Assembly (NCBI GenBank): GCA_963805445.1
Contig: CAWDUI010000003.1
Coordinates: 186,001-250,000, forward strand
DNA: 64,000 bases
Direction of reading: 5' to 3'
Origin: JAENVT01 sp963805445
Lineage (GTDB): Bacteria > Actinomycetota > Acidimicrobiia > Acidimicrobiales > Ilumatobacteraceae
This document shows, piece by piece, positions 36,114 to 45,982 of this stretch. The notes below the pieces were generated by a model, which saw only the letters and a list, made by a program, of their open reading frames with translations, ran no database searches and had not been told where the DNA came from. The first letter of the stretch is position 1; every line of letters starts with the position of its first letter. Position numbers and translations under genes: made by a program.

Positions 36114-37677
36114 GTGACCCAGGTACCGATCACCCCGCCGGCGGGGACGCCGAGTCCCGCCGGCCGCGGAATTCATCGACATCTCCAAACGGTTCGGGCG
36201 CGGTGGTCGCCTGCGACCACGTCGATCTGGCGCTGTATCGCGGGCCGGATCCATGGCATCCTCGGCGAGAACGGCGCCGGCAAGTCGACGCTGATGAAGA
36301 TGCTGATCGGCGTGATCCTGCCCGACTCCGGCCACATCCGCATCCAGGCGAGACGGTCAAGATCGTCGATCCGGTCGAGGCGGCGCGCCGCGGCATCGCC
36401 ATGGTCCACCAGCACTTCAGCCTGGTCGAGCCGCTGACCGTGTGGGAGAACGTGGCACTGGGTGACATCGGCCGGCTCGATCCGCGGCAGTGCGGCGGCG
36501 GGTCGGGGAGATCAGCGAGCAGTACGGCTTGGAGATCGAGCCCGACGACCGCATCGCCGACTTACCGCGGGCATGCGTCAGCGAGTCGAGATCATCAAAT
36601 GCCTGCGGCGCGACCCCGAGATCCTCGTGTTCGACGAGCCGACCTCGGTGTTGTCGCCGGCCGAGTCGCAGTTCCTGTTCCAGGCCCTTCGCCGGGTGGT
36701 CGAAGAGGATCGCAAGGCCGTGGCGCTGGTCAGCCACAAGCTCGCCGAGGTGATCTCGGCCAGCGACGAGATCACGATCATCCGCGACGGCAAGGTGGTC
36801 GATCAGCGTCCGACCGCAGGCTCCGATCCAGCACGCTCGCTCGGGCGATGGTCGGCCGCGAGGTCGTGCTGCGCAGCGACACGCGCGTTCGGTGTGCTCG
36901 ACGATCCACGCGGGCTCCCGCGCCGAGGACGGCGGAGCCGGGCCGCGCTGCGGATCATGGACGCATCGGTCCACGGTCGCGACGGGCGGGTGCTGCTCGA
37001 CGGCTCCACCTGGAGGTGCACGCCGGCGAGATCGTCGGTGTCGCCGGAGTCGAAGGCAACGGCCAGCGCACGCTCGGCGACCTGCTGTCGAGCCTGTGCC
37101 GCTCGACGGCGGCTACGTCGTTGTCGAGGGCCAGATCGTGGCCACCGGGCAAGCCGGAGCGATGGCGCGAGCAGGCGTCGCCGTGATCCCCGAGGATCGT
37201 CACGACAGCGGATGCGTGCTCGACTTCACCGTTGCCGAGAACATGTTCATCGCCGACCCCGAACGCGTCTCCCGACGCGGGCTGATGAACCGCAAGCGAG
37301 ATGCTCGAGCGGCGCCCAGCTGATCGAGCAGTTCGACATCATGTGCGAGGGGCCGCGCTCCCGATGTGGTCGCTCAGCGGCGGCAACCAACAGCGCGTCG
37401 TGCTCGCCCGTGAGCTGTCGCACGAGCCGAGCGTGCTCGTCGCCGCGCAGCCGACCGCGGCCTCGACGTCGGCGCGATCGAGTACATGTCGTCGCAGATG
37501 CGCGCCGCTGCCGAGCACGGCGTCGGCGTGCTGCTGATCTCGACCGAGCTCGAGGAGATCCTCGATCTCGCCGATCGCATCGTCGTGATGTCGAACGGAA
37601 GGATCGTCGGCGAGATGCGACACGACGATGTCGACATCGCCGAGCTCGGTCTGATGATGAGTGGTGCCCATGAGTGA
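36114..37677 (+). CDS. ABC transporter ATP-binding protein, two-ATPase sugar/nucleoside type (heavily frameshifted)
   Basis: Pieces in all three frames rebuild one ~520-residue protein with two ABC domains, as in RbsA- and NupA-type importers. The first domain has HGILGENGAGKSTLMKML (Walker A), TAGMRQRVEIIKCLRRDP and ILVFDEPTSVLSP (Walker B). The second has GEIVGVAGVEGNGQRTL, AVIPEDRHDSGCV and WSLSGGNQQRVVLARELSHE. More than eight frame changes occur between about 36170 and 37470, the densest cluster in the window. The final 190 bases are intact (VGVLLISTELEEILDLADRI). GTG 36114 is the likely start. The stop overlaps the following permease ATG by 8 bases. Confidence 0.75.
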
Positions 37678-38825
37678 CGTCGGCGAGCACATCGACACCG
37701 GCGCCGACGAGGACGAGGTCGCCTCGGCGGCCCTGCAACGATCGAAGTTCGGGATCACCGCCGAGGTGATCGGTCTCGTACGCGATCTGTGTGTTCGTCG
37801 CCCTCGCCCTTGCCGCGATCTGCGTCGCAGCAACCGGTGGATCGTGGACCAACGTCTACACGGCGATCCTCGACGGCAGCATCCGCAAGCCCGGCCGATG
37901 GGGACTGACCCTCGGCATCTCGGCGCCGATCTTGCTGGTCGCCCTCGGCACCATCGTCAACGGTCGTGCCGGCCTGGTGAACATCGGCCAGGAGGGCCAA
38001 CTCGTGATGGGATCGTGCTTCGCCGCGTATGTCGCCGTTCGCCTCGGAGGGCCGGGCCCCTTCGTTCTGATCGTCGCCATGTTGTGCGGGGTGATCGGGG
38101 GCGCGCTGTGGGCAGGCATCGCCGGCGTGTTGCGGTACTACCGCAACGTGCCCGAGGTGCTGAGCACGTTGTTGCTGGGCACCGTGGCCGCCAACTTGAT
38201 GGGCTGGGGATTGCGCAAGCCGTGGCTGCTGCTGGCCCCTGCGGCCGGACGCGCCAACCGCAACCAGGTCAGCGAACCACTCGCCACCGACACCCGAATC
38301 CCCAGGGTCACGTGGTTCGGCAACGAGTTCCCGATCAGCGTCCTGGTGGCGTTGGGTCTCACCCTGATCGTGTGGGTCGTGCTCGATCGCTCCGTGATCG
38401 GCTTTCGGCTGCGGATGCTCGGCCGCAACCCGAGGACGGCGCGGCGCTCCGGTGTGGCCGAGCGCCGCTACGGCATCGGGGCCATGCTGGCGTCCGGCGG
38501 CTTCGCCGGGCTGGCCGGCGGCGCGATGCTGGCCGGCGGCGACTTCGGGAACTACCAACTCGTCGCCAACTTCGGCGCGGGAATCGGCTTCGCCGGCCTG
38601 CTCGCCGCGCTCGTCGCTCGTGAGCGGGTCGTCATCTTGATCTTCGTGGCGTTCCTGTTCGGGTGCATGCGCACGGGTTCGGGGTTCCTGCGGGCCACCG
38701 GAGTGTCCGGTCGCATCGCCGACGTCGTGCAGGGTCTGCTGGTGCTGGCCATGCTGTTGCCGCCCGCAATCGTCTACGTCCGAGAGCGCCGCCGGGCGCT
38801 GGCCGCGGCGAGCACGAGGGTCTGA
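37670..38825 (+). CDS. ABC transporter permease, BPD_transp_2 family (one frameshift)
   Basis: The reconstructed inner-membrane permease has about 385 residues. The short cytoplasmic N-terminus (MSDVGEHIDTGADEDEV) is followed by a frame change near 37790. The remaining 344 residues are intact, with about eight hydrophobic helices and the family motif NGRAGLVNIGQEGQLVMGS, typical of nucleoside/BMP-type importer permeases. ATG 37670 overlaps the ATPase stop. The second permease starts 3 bases after its end. Confidence 0.85.
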
Positions 38826-38828
38826 CGC

Positions 38829-39767
38829 ATGGGCAACTTCTTCTCGGCCCTCGGCGACATCGCCTCCAACGAGAGCGCCTATCGAAATGCCATCATCGCT
38901 GCCGTCGTGCTGCTGTTCGCCGCGTCGGGCGAGTTGATCGCCGAGAAGGCCGGCACGATCAACATCTCCCTCGAGGCGATGCTGCTCGCCGGCGCCTTCG
39001 CGGCAGCGATCGGTGTCGACGTCACCCACTCGACGGGGATCGGCCTGCTGTTCGCCGCAGTCGCCGGGCTGCTGGTCGCCGCAATCCAGGCCAACATGAG
39101 CCACCGGCTGCCCGCCGATCAGTTCGTCGTCGGCCTGGTTCTGAACGTGCTCGTGCTCGGTCTGGTCGGCTTCCTCACCAGTTCGATCAACCCGAAGTCG
39201 TCGGTCGTCGGTCGCTTCGAGATCCCGCTGCTGGCGCGCATCCCACTCGTCGGCCCGGCCCTGTTCGATCAGCCGTGGGTCCTGTACCTCGTCTACCCGG
39301 TGGTGCCCCTGGTGTGGTGGCTGATCTACCGCACACGCTGGGGTCTCGCGGTGCGCGCCGTCGGCGAGGACCCCAACGCGGCCGACGTCTCCGGATTGCA
39401 CGTCAACAAGCTGCGCCGCCAGACCATCTACCTCACCGGGCTGCTGGCCGGGATCGGCGGTGGCTACTTCCTGTTCGCCCGCTCCGGCAGGTTCGAGGAT
39501 TCGCTGATCGGTGGTCGCGGGTTCATCGCCATCGCCGCGGTGATCTTCGGCGGATGGACACTGAAGGGCACCGTCGCCGGCTGTGTGACATTTGGCCTGG
39601 TCGGCTCGTTCGTGCTGACGATCCCGTCACTCGGCTACCAAGCGATCGATTCGTCGTTCCTCGCCATGGCCCCCAACGTCGTCACGGTCGTGGCGATGGC
39701 CGTGTTCGCCAACCGCGTGCGCCAGCCGGGTGCGCTGGCCCGACCGTTCATCCGCGGCCTCAAGTAG
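38829..39767 (+). CDS. ABC transporter permease, BPD_transp_2 family
   Basis: The 312-residue intact permease has eight or so membrane helices. It carries SGELIAEKAGTINISLEAMLLAGAF, the counterpart of the AGLVNIGQEG motif in the first permease, and LAVRAVGEDPNAADVSGLHV in a cytoplasmic coupling loop. Together with the genes from 34.9 kb it completes a binding protein-ATPase-permease-permease importer, the order of nucleoside (Nup/BMP) systems. The stop faces the convergent VOC gene at 39781. Confidence 0.9.
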   Translation: MGNFFSALGDIASNESAYRNAIIAAVVLLFAASGELIAEKAGTINISLEAMLLAGAFAAAIGVDVTHSTGIGLLFAAVAGLLVAAIQANMSHRLPADQFVVGLVLNVLVLGLVGFLTSSINPKSSVVGRFEIPLLARIPLVGPALFDQPWVLYLVYPVVPLVWWLIYRTRWGLAVRAVGEDPNAADVSGLHVNKLRRQTIYLTGLLAGIGGGYFLFARSGRFEDSLIGGRGFIAIAAVIFGGWTLKGTVAGCVTFGLVGSFVLTIPSLGYQAIDSSFLAMAPNVVTVVAMAVFANRVRQPGALARPFIRGLK

Positions 39768-39780
39768 GTCGAAGTTTCCG

Positions 39781-40239
39781 CTAGCCCAGCACCTGCTCCA
39801 CGGAGAACTCGACGTTGTTGCCATCGGGGTCGGTGACGATGCAGATGTAGCCGACGACGTCGTTGCGGTACATCGGGCCCAGCAGCAGGCAGCCGTCCTC
39901 CTTGGCCATCGACGCGATCTGATCGACCTCCTCGCGACTGTCGAGTGAGATGCCGAGATGACTGATCGAGCGGAGAAAGCCGTATTCCTCCTTGATGTCG
40001 CCGGTGATGGCAGTCGGCAACTTGCCAGAGATCAGCACGATCACGAACCGCGCTGCGTCGGCGGTCACGTCGCACTGGTTGGCGAGCCACACCGTGCGCA
40101 GGCCGGAATCCGAGTCGAGACGCTCCTGGATCTTGACCAGGGTCGTGTAGCGCTCGTAGAACGCCATCGTGGCGTCCAGATCACGGACCGGTAGGGCGAT
40201 GTGGGTGAGCAGTGAAGGAGGCGGGGCACTGCGATTCAT
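39781..40239 (-). CDS. VOC family protein
   Basis: This 152-residue intact VOC protein has LTHIALPVRDLDATMAFYER at the start, SHLGISLDSREEVDQIASMA in the middle, and VTDPDGNNVEFSVEQ at the end with the usual Glu. It closely parallels the frameshifted VOC protein encoded at 33788-34262. It lies 22 bases from operator O4, divergent to the amidohydrolase gene. Metal-binding dioxygenase or isomerase activity is possible but not shown. Confidence 0.85.
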   Translation of the reverse strand: MNRSAPPPSLLTHIALPVRDLDATMAFYERYTTLVKIQERLDSDSGLRTVWLANQCDVTADAARFVIVLISGKLPTAITGDIKEEYGFLRSISHLGISLDSREEVDQIASMAKEDGCLLLGPMYRNDVVGYICIVTDPDGNNVEFSVEQVLG

Positions 40240-40252
40240 CGGTCCAGCCTAG

Positions 40253-41655
40253 GTGCAGTACGGTCTGACCATCAGACCAGACCTGATCATCGCCGGGGGC
40301 GACGTGGTGACGATGAACGACACCCGCGAGGTGTTGCTCGGCGGGTCGGTCGTCGTGACCGATGGGATCATCGCCGCGGTCGGCTCGACCAGGGAGCTGC
40401 GCGCCGCGCACCCGCGATGCGACCGTGATCGATGCAACCGATTGCGTCGTCACACCCGGCATGATCAACGCCCACCAGCACCTGACGGGCGATCCGCTGG
40501 TGCGCAGTTGCATCCCCGACCTGCTCGCGCCGGGCGCGTCGATCTTCGAGTGGGCCGTTCCCATACATGCCCAGCACACGGCCGACGACGATGAATTGTC
40601 GGCCACCCTGTGCGCCATCGAGTGCGCCCAGAACGGGGTGACGACGGTGGTCGAGGCGGGTACCGTCGCCCACCCCGATCGCGTCGCCAAGGCGATGCAC
40701 GCTGTTGGGGTACGAGGCACGGTCGGCACGTGGGGATGGGACATCGAGGAAGGGCCGTTCGTCGGCACGGCGACCGAGGTGCTCGATCGCCAGCGAGCCG
40801 TCGTCGACGCGCTTTCCCGCAGGCGGTCTCGTCGAGGGCTGGGTCACCTTGGTCGGCCACGATCTGGCCAGCGACGAGTTGCTGACCGGGGCGGCTGAAC
40901 TTGCACGCACGATGCGCACCGGCATGACCATGCACCTGTCGCCCACGCTCGTCGGACCCGGAGAACTACCTGGCGCGCACGGGTCGCCGCCCGGTCGCGC
41001 ACCTGCAGCACCTCGGCGTGCTCGGTCCGCACCTGTTGCTGGCCCACGGAGTGTGGCTCGACGACGAGGAGATCGACTTGGTCCTGTCGACCCGCACCGC
41101 GATCGCCTATTGCCCGTGGGCGTACCTGCGGCTCGGCCAAGGGGTCACTCGCGCCGGTCGCCATGCCGAGATCGTGGAGCGCGGCGGCCGGGTCGCACTG
41201 GGTTGCGACGCCGAGCAACGCCGGCGATGTCGCCGACATCCTTCGCGCCGCGGCGCTGGCCGCGGGGATAGCCCGCGACGCCCGCCTCGAGCCACAGCGC
41301 TTCGGGGCCCACCAGGCGTTCGAGATGGCCACGATCGCCGGCGCCGAGGCAATCGGCATGGCGGATCGAATCGGCTCGCTGACGGTCGGCAAGCAGGCCG
41401 ACATCGTTGTGCATCGAAGCCAGCGACTGGGGATGGATGCCACGCGGCGACGTCGGGCTGCAACTGGTCTGGGGCACCGACGGTCGAACCGTCCGCGACG
41501 TCTTGATCGCCGGTCAACCCGTGATCCGCGATGGCCGATGCGTCACGGTCGATGCTCCTGCACTGCGCAACGAAGCGCGCGGACGGCAGCGTTCGTTGCT
41601 CGAGCGTGCCGGAATCACCGTCCCCCACGTGTGGCCGCAGATCGATGGTCGGTAG
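40253..41655 (+). CDS. Amidohydrolase, TrzA/AtzA/guanine deaminase-like (frameshifted)
   Basis: The reconstructed metal-dependent hydrolase has about 467 residues. PDLIIAGGDVVTMNDTREVL opens the beta-sandwich. The metal ligands are visible: HxH in MINAHQHLTGD, His in MTMHLSPTLVG, His in LLAHGVWLDDEE, and the catalytic Asp in ALGCDAS. GSLTVGKQADIVV begins the C-terminal sandwich. Frame changes lie near 40415, 40820, 40960, 41205 and 41425. The family deaminates or dechlorinates N-heterocycles such as triazines, guanine, cytosine and related lactams. The GTG at 40253 is tentative: operator O4 overlaps the first codons. Confidence 0.78.
40261..40279. promoter_or_regulatory. FadR-type operator O4
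   Basis: CGGTCTGACCATCAGACCA matches O1 at 16 of 19 positions and contains GGTCTGACC and the arm CAGACCA. It lies between the divergent VOC (ATG 40239) and amidohydrolase genes, overlapping the apparent 5' end of the latter. It is a good position for control in both directions. Confidence 0.65.
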
Positions 41656-41665
41656 GGTCGCGTCA

Positions 41666-42671
41666 ATGAACGGGATCCTGTGCGGCAGCGATGCGTTGGC
41701 CAACTCGTGGCATCCGGTCGCCCGATCGGTCGAGGTCGCGACCCAGCCGGTGGCGGTGAAGCTCCTCGGCAGGCGGGTCGTCCTGTGGCGTACCCCGTCC
41801 GGCGCAGTGCTTGCGGCTCTCGATCGTTGCCCGCACCGCGAGGCTCCCTGTCGGCCGGCACGGTCAGCGACGGTTGCCTCACGTGTGCGTACCACGGCTG
41901 GACGTTCGGCGACGAGGGCCGTTGCGTGCGCGTCCCGTCGGCCAACGAGGGCGTGCCGCCACCGCCTCGCGCCCACCTCGAGCCGTTCGGGTGCGAGGAA
42001 CGATATGGGCTGGTGTGGGTCTGCCTCGGCACACCGTCGGCACCGATCCCGTGCATTACCCAGGAGACCGACCCGTCGTTCCGGCGCATCAACACACCGG
42101 TCGAGGTGTGGAACTGTTCGGCGACGCGCATGGTCGACAACTTCCTCGACATCACCCACTTCCCGTTCGTCCACGTGGGCACCTTCGGGCGCGCCCAAGA
42201 CACCCTCGTGCCACGCTTCGAACTGCAGCCGCTCGACGACGGGTACTTCGGCTACCGCTACAGGTGATGGCCAACAACACCACGGGCGCCCTCGTCAGCG
42301 GCCAGACCGAGCAGGTCGTGCATCGCGTGATGACGTCGGGGTTCAGCCTGCCATTCGTCGTGCGCAGCACCATCCAATACGACTCAGGGCTCGAACACGT
42401 CCTGCTGCTGCTGTCCACGCCGATCGACGACGTCACCTCGTACTTCACCTTCGTCGTGTGGCGCAACGACGACTTCTCGGTGTCGGCCGAGGAGATCATT
42501 CGATTCGACCTGGCGATCGGCGCCGAGGACAAGCACATGCTCGAACAACTCGACGGCGTGCTGCCGCTCGATCACACCACGCTGGTCAGCGTGCAAGCCG
42601 ACAAGTGCAGCGTCGAGTGGCGCCGCCAGCTGGCCGACTTCCTCGACACCCCGAGCCCGCCGGCACGGTGA
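41666..42671 (+). CDS. Rieske oxygenase, VanA/demethylase-like (two frameshifts)
   Basis: The reconstructed oxygenase has about 335 residues. The Rieske ligands are in CPHREAP and CAYHGWTF. The catalytic iron region is MVDNFLDITHFPFVH. The C-terminal half is intact: LVSGQTEQVVHRVMTSGFSL, DDVTSYFTFVVWRNDD. Frame changes lie near 41840 and 42265. The short single-subunit form resembles vanillate and other O- or N-demethylating oxygenases more than ring dioxygenases. It starts 11 bases after the amidohydrolase stop, so both are probably on one transcript from O4. No reductase gene is nearby. Confidence 0.82.
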
Positions 42672-42897
42672 CACAGCCGGCGGCAAACTTGTGGTCCAGA
42701 GGAGTCCGTCGATCTCGAAGGTCAGTGCTCGGTGAAGTCGCGCACGCCGCGTTCGCTCGCCACTGCGGTGGTGACCGCCGGACCACGTGAACTCCGGAAA
42801 TGTCGACGGCGGCGGGAGATCTAAGATTCGGCGTTACGACCGAGATGCGAGACAGTTCGTCCGCGGGTAGCCCGACGCGGATAGGACGCGGACCAAC

Positions 42898-45855
42898 GTG
42901 TCGGGCTTCCATCTCCTCGACGCTCGGAGAGTTGGCGGCGGAACGCGGGGCCGCGCGATCTTGGTCGAGCAACTTCGCCTGACGCCGATCATGTTCGAGC
43001 TGGGTGCTCGGCCTCATCCACCCCAAATGCTCTACCGGTCCTACCTCGCTCAGTCCGACATCTTCGTCGGGATCTACGGCAGCGCTACGGCTGGGTGGCG
43101 CCCGACATGGAGATCTCCGGCTTGAGGATGAGCTCGTGCTGTCGGAGGGCATGCCCCGGCTGGTGTACGTCAAGCGGCGGCCCCGGACATGGAGCCCCGA
43201 CTGGATGAGATGCTGGGTCGGTTGGTCGACAAAGGCGCGTCGTACAAACCATTCGTGGACGCAGCCCAACTCGGCGAACTGCTGCTCGACGACCTCGCTC
43301 TGCTGCTCTCCGAGCGGTTCGAGCTGCGCAGCGGTGCTCCGTCGACGACGAATCGCCGCTGGAACCTGCCCGCTCCGACATCGACGTTCGTAGGTCGCCA
43401 TGCGGAACTGGCGGATCTGGGATCTTGCTCGCCGACGACGCGGTCCGCCTGATCACCTTGACCGGACCGGGAGGAACTGGCAAGACAAGACTGGCGCTCG
43501 AGGCAGCACAAGCTGCGGGAAGACACCGTGAAGACGACGTGGTGTTCGTCGATCTCTCTGCGGAGCGCCATCCCGACGACGTGTTCGCAGCAATCGACCG
43601 CGCGCTGGAAACTGGCGGCCATGCCGGCCGCTCACCTCTGGCGAGGGTCGAGCACGAGTTGGGTGAGCGTCGCATTCTGCTCGTCCTCGACAACGTCGAG
43701 CAGGTCACAACGGCCGGCCCGGGTCTCGTCGAGCTGCTCGAGCACTGCCCCGGCGTGAAGATCGTCGCCACGAGCCGCGAGGCGCTCCGGCTCAGCGTGG
43801 AGCATGTGTTCCCGGTGCCTACGTTGTCGCTTCCCGTCGCCGAGGGCAGTCTCATCTCGCTGGAGGATGTCTCGCAGTCGGAGGCTGGACGGTTGTTTCT
43901 CGAGAGGGCCGCTGCGGTCGGAGCGGGTTTCGTGCCGACGGCCGAGGACGCCGCTGACGTGGCTGCCATCTGCCACCGTCTCGACGGTCTGCCGCTCGCA
44001 ATCGAGTTGGCAGTCGCCCGGCTGACGCTCTTCTCGGTTGGCGAACTGCGCTCCCAACTTGACGTGCTGGCTCGACCTGCTCACCGGTGGAGCCCGAGAT
44101 CGGCCCGACCGCCAGCGGACACTGCGAAAGGCAATCGAGTGGAGCGACGAGCTGCTCGACGACGAGGAGCGAGCGATATTTCGGCTCCTCTCGGTCTTCT
44201 CGAACGCGCGCCTCGAGGACATCGAAGCGACGCTGCGAGGGCTCCCCGCCGTTCACGGGATCGACGTCGTGGAGACGATCACCTCGCTGCGTGGACAAGA
44301 ACCTCGTACGAGTCACGCACGGGGATCATCGGTCGCCGCGGTTCTCGATGCTCCAAGCAATCCGCGAAGACGCTCGAGAGCAACTCGCTGGATTCCCCGA
44401 GTTGCAGGTGTCGATACGCGAGGCGCATGCGGCGTGCTACACAGCCGTGGCCCTCGATCTCCACCGACGACTCACCTACACCGACCGCGCAGCGGTGCTG
44501 GCAGCGCTGGGTGCCGAACTCGGAAATCTGCGGACGGCTTGGGAATTCTGGGTCGAGCGGCGAGATGTCGCCCGGCTCGACGATCTTCTCGCTCCGCTCT
44601 GGGGTTACCACGAGGCCCGTGGCGACTACAACGCCGCCATCGTGTTAGGAGAAGACCTACTGCACACGGTCACCGAGCTGCCGGACAGCCGGGAACGACA
44701 GCACGATGAACTCGCCCTGCGTGCCACCCTCGCTCGAACGCGGCTGGTCGTCCGCGGTTTCACTGCAGATGCCGAGCGGGCAATGGCCGAAGCACTGCAA
44801 CGCTTCGAGGACTCCCAGGATGCCCGCCGACGCTTCCCCGCCCTCAGAGGGCTGGCGTCGCTGCAGCTCTGGCGATCGGATTTCGAGCAGGCCGCCGCAA
44901 CCGTTCACGAGCTGATGGCCATCGCCGAGGAGGAACGGGAACCCTCGCTCTTGATGGAGGCGCACCTCATGTCCTGCATCAGCACCAATTGGGTGCTCGA
45001 TGTCCAGGCCGCCGTGAACGACGCCGACACAGCGGCCGCGGATTTCGAAAAGATGCCCTCGGGCTTCGTCGAGTTTCGCGTCGGACCAAATCCGGGCGTG
45101 GTCACCAATGCCGTCGGAGGACTGCTGCGATGGGAGGCTGGGCTCCCGGAGACTGCCGCGTCGTGCATCGAACACTCACTCGACCTCGCCGATGAATTGG
45201 ACCACCCGTACTCGCAAGCCTTCGAGCTCCACCACGCGACACTCCTCGACCTGTGGCGATCGGACCTGACCTCGGCCCGGGCGCGGGCCGAGGATTCGAT
45301 GCGCCTGGCCGACGCCCACGGCTATGCGATCTGGGCAGCCTTGGCGCAGATATTCCACGGGGCAGCGAACGCGAGGGCCGGCAATCGCGATGGATTGGCG
45401 GAGATGGAGGAGGGCTTCACGTTGTACCAGCAACTCTCGGCGCCGCCGGTCTTCTGGCCGGAAGTGCTCGTGATTCGGGCCACAACCCACGCAGCTGGGG
45501 GCGACGTCGACCGCGCCCCTCGCATTGATCGAGGAGGCCTCAGCGAGCGTCGGCAATCGCCTCCACCCGGCATCCGCCGACATCGCCATCGCCCACGGCG
45601 ATCTTCTCAGCGCTGCACCCCGACTCGACGCTGTTGCGGCGGAGGCGCACTTCGGACGGGCCGCAGCGCTCTCCGCCGAGCGTGGAGCACGGATGCCGGA
45701 GCTCCAAGCCCTCACTCGGCTCGCCACGATTCGTCGCGGACGTTCGGGCGGAGACGCCACCCTCCAACGGCTGCGCGAAACTCTACGAGACGTTCACCGA
45801 GGGGTTCACCACCCCACCGCTTCTCGCGGCAGCCGCCACCCTGGGAGACAACTGA
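42898..45855 (+). CDS. DUF4062-NB-ARC ATPase-TPR protein (frameshifted)
   Basis: The reconstructed protein has about 985 residues. The N-terminus is a DUF4062 domain (ISSTLGELAAERG, LRLTPIMFELGARPHPP, YLAQSDIFVGIYG). Next comes an ATPase module: LITLTGPGGTGKTRLAL as Walker A, ILLVLDNVEQV as Walker B, KIVATSREALRL, and LDGLPLAIELAVARL. A long helical TPR-like region reaches the end (KLYETFTEGFTTPPLLAAAA). Frame changes lie near 42905-42960, 43070, 43170, 43420, 44080, 44290, 45515 and 45770. GTG 42898 is a tentative start. Related proteins act as STAND-type signalling ATPases. A short open stretch after the stop (to 45971, ending ALADRLMVDIDVED) has no assigned role. The 226 bases upstream show no other feature. 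Confidence 0.68.
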
Positions 45856-45982
45856 CGCAGCCAGCCTTCACTGCAACACCAGTCCGACGGCCAGGCGACA
45901 TCGAGACCATCCGCACAGAGCTGGAAGCTCTGGCAGATCGACTCATGGTCGACATCGATGTCGAGGACTGATCGCCTGCTGG

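Noticed and set aside
37755..39401. A 548-codon minus-strand frame, Gln/Asp/His-rich
   Set aside because: It is the antisense shadow of the two importer permeases, which have clear membrane helices and family motifs.
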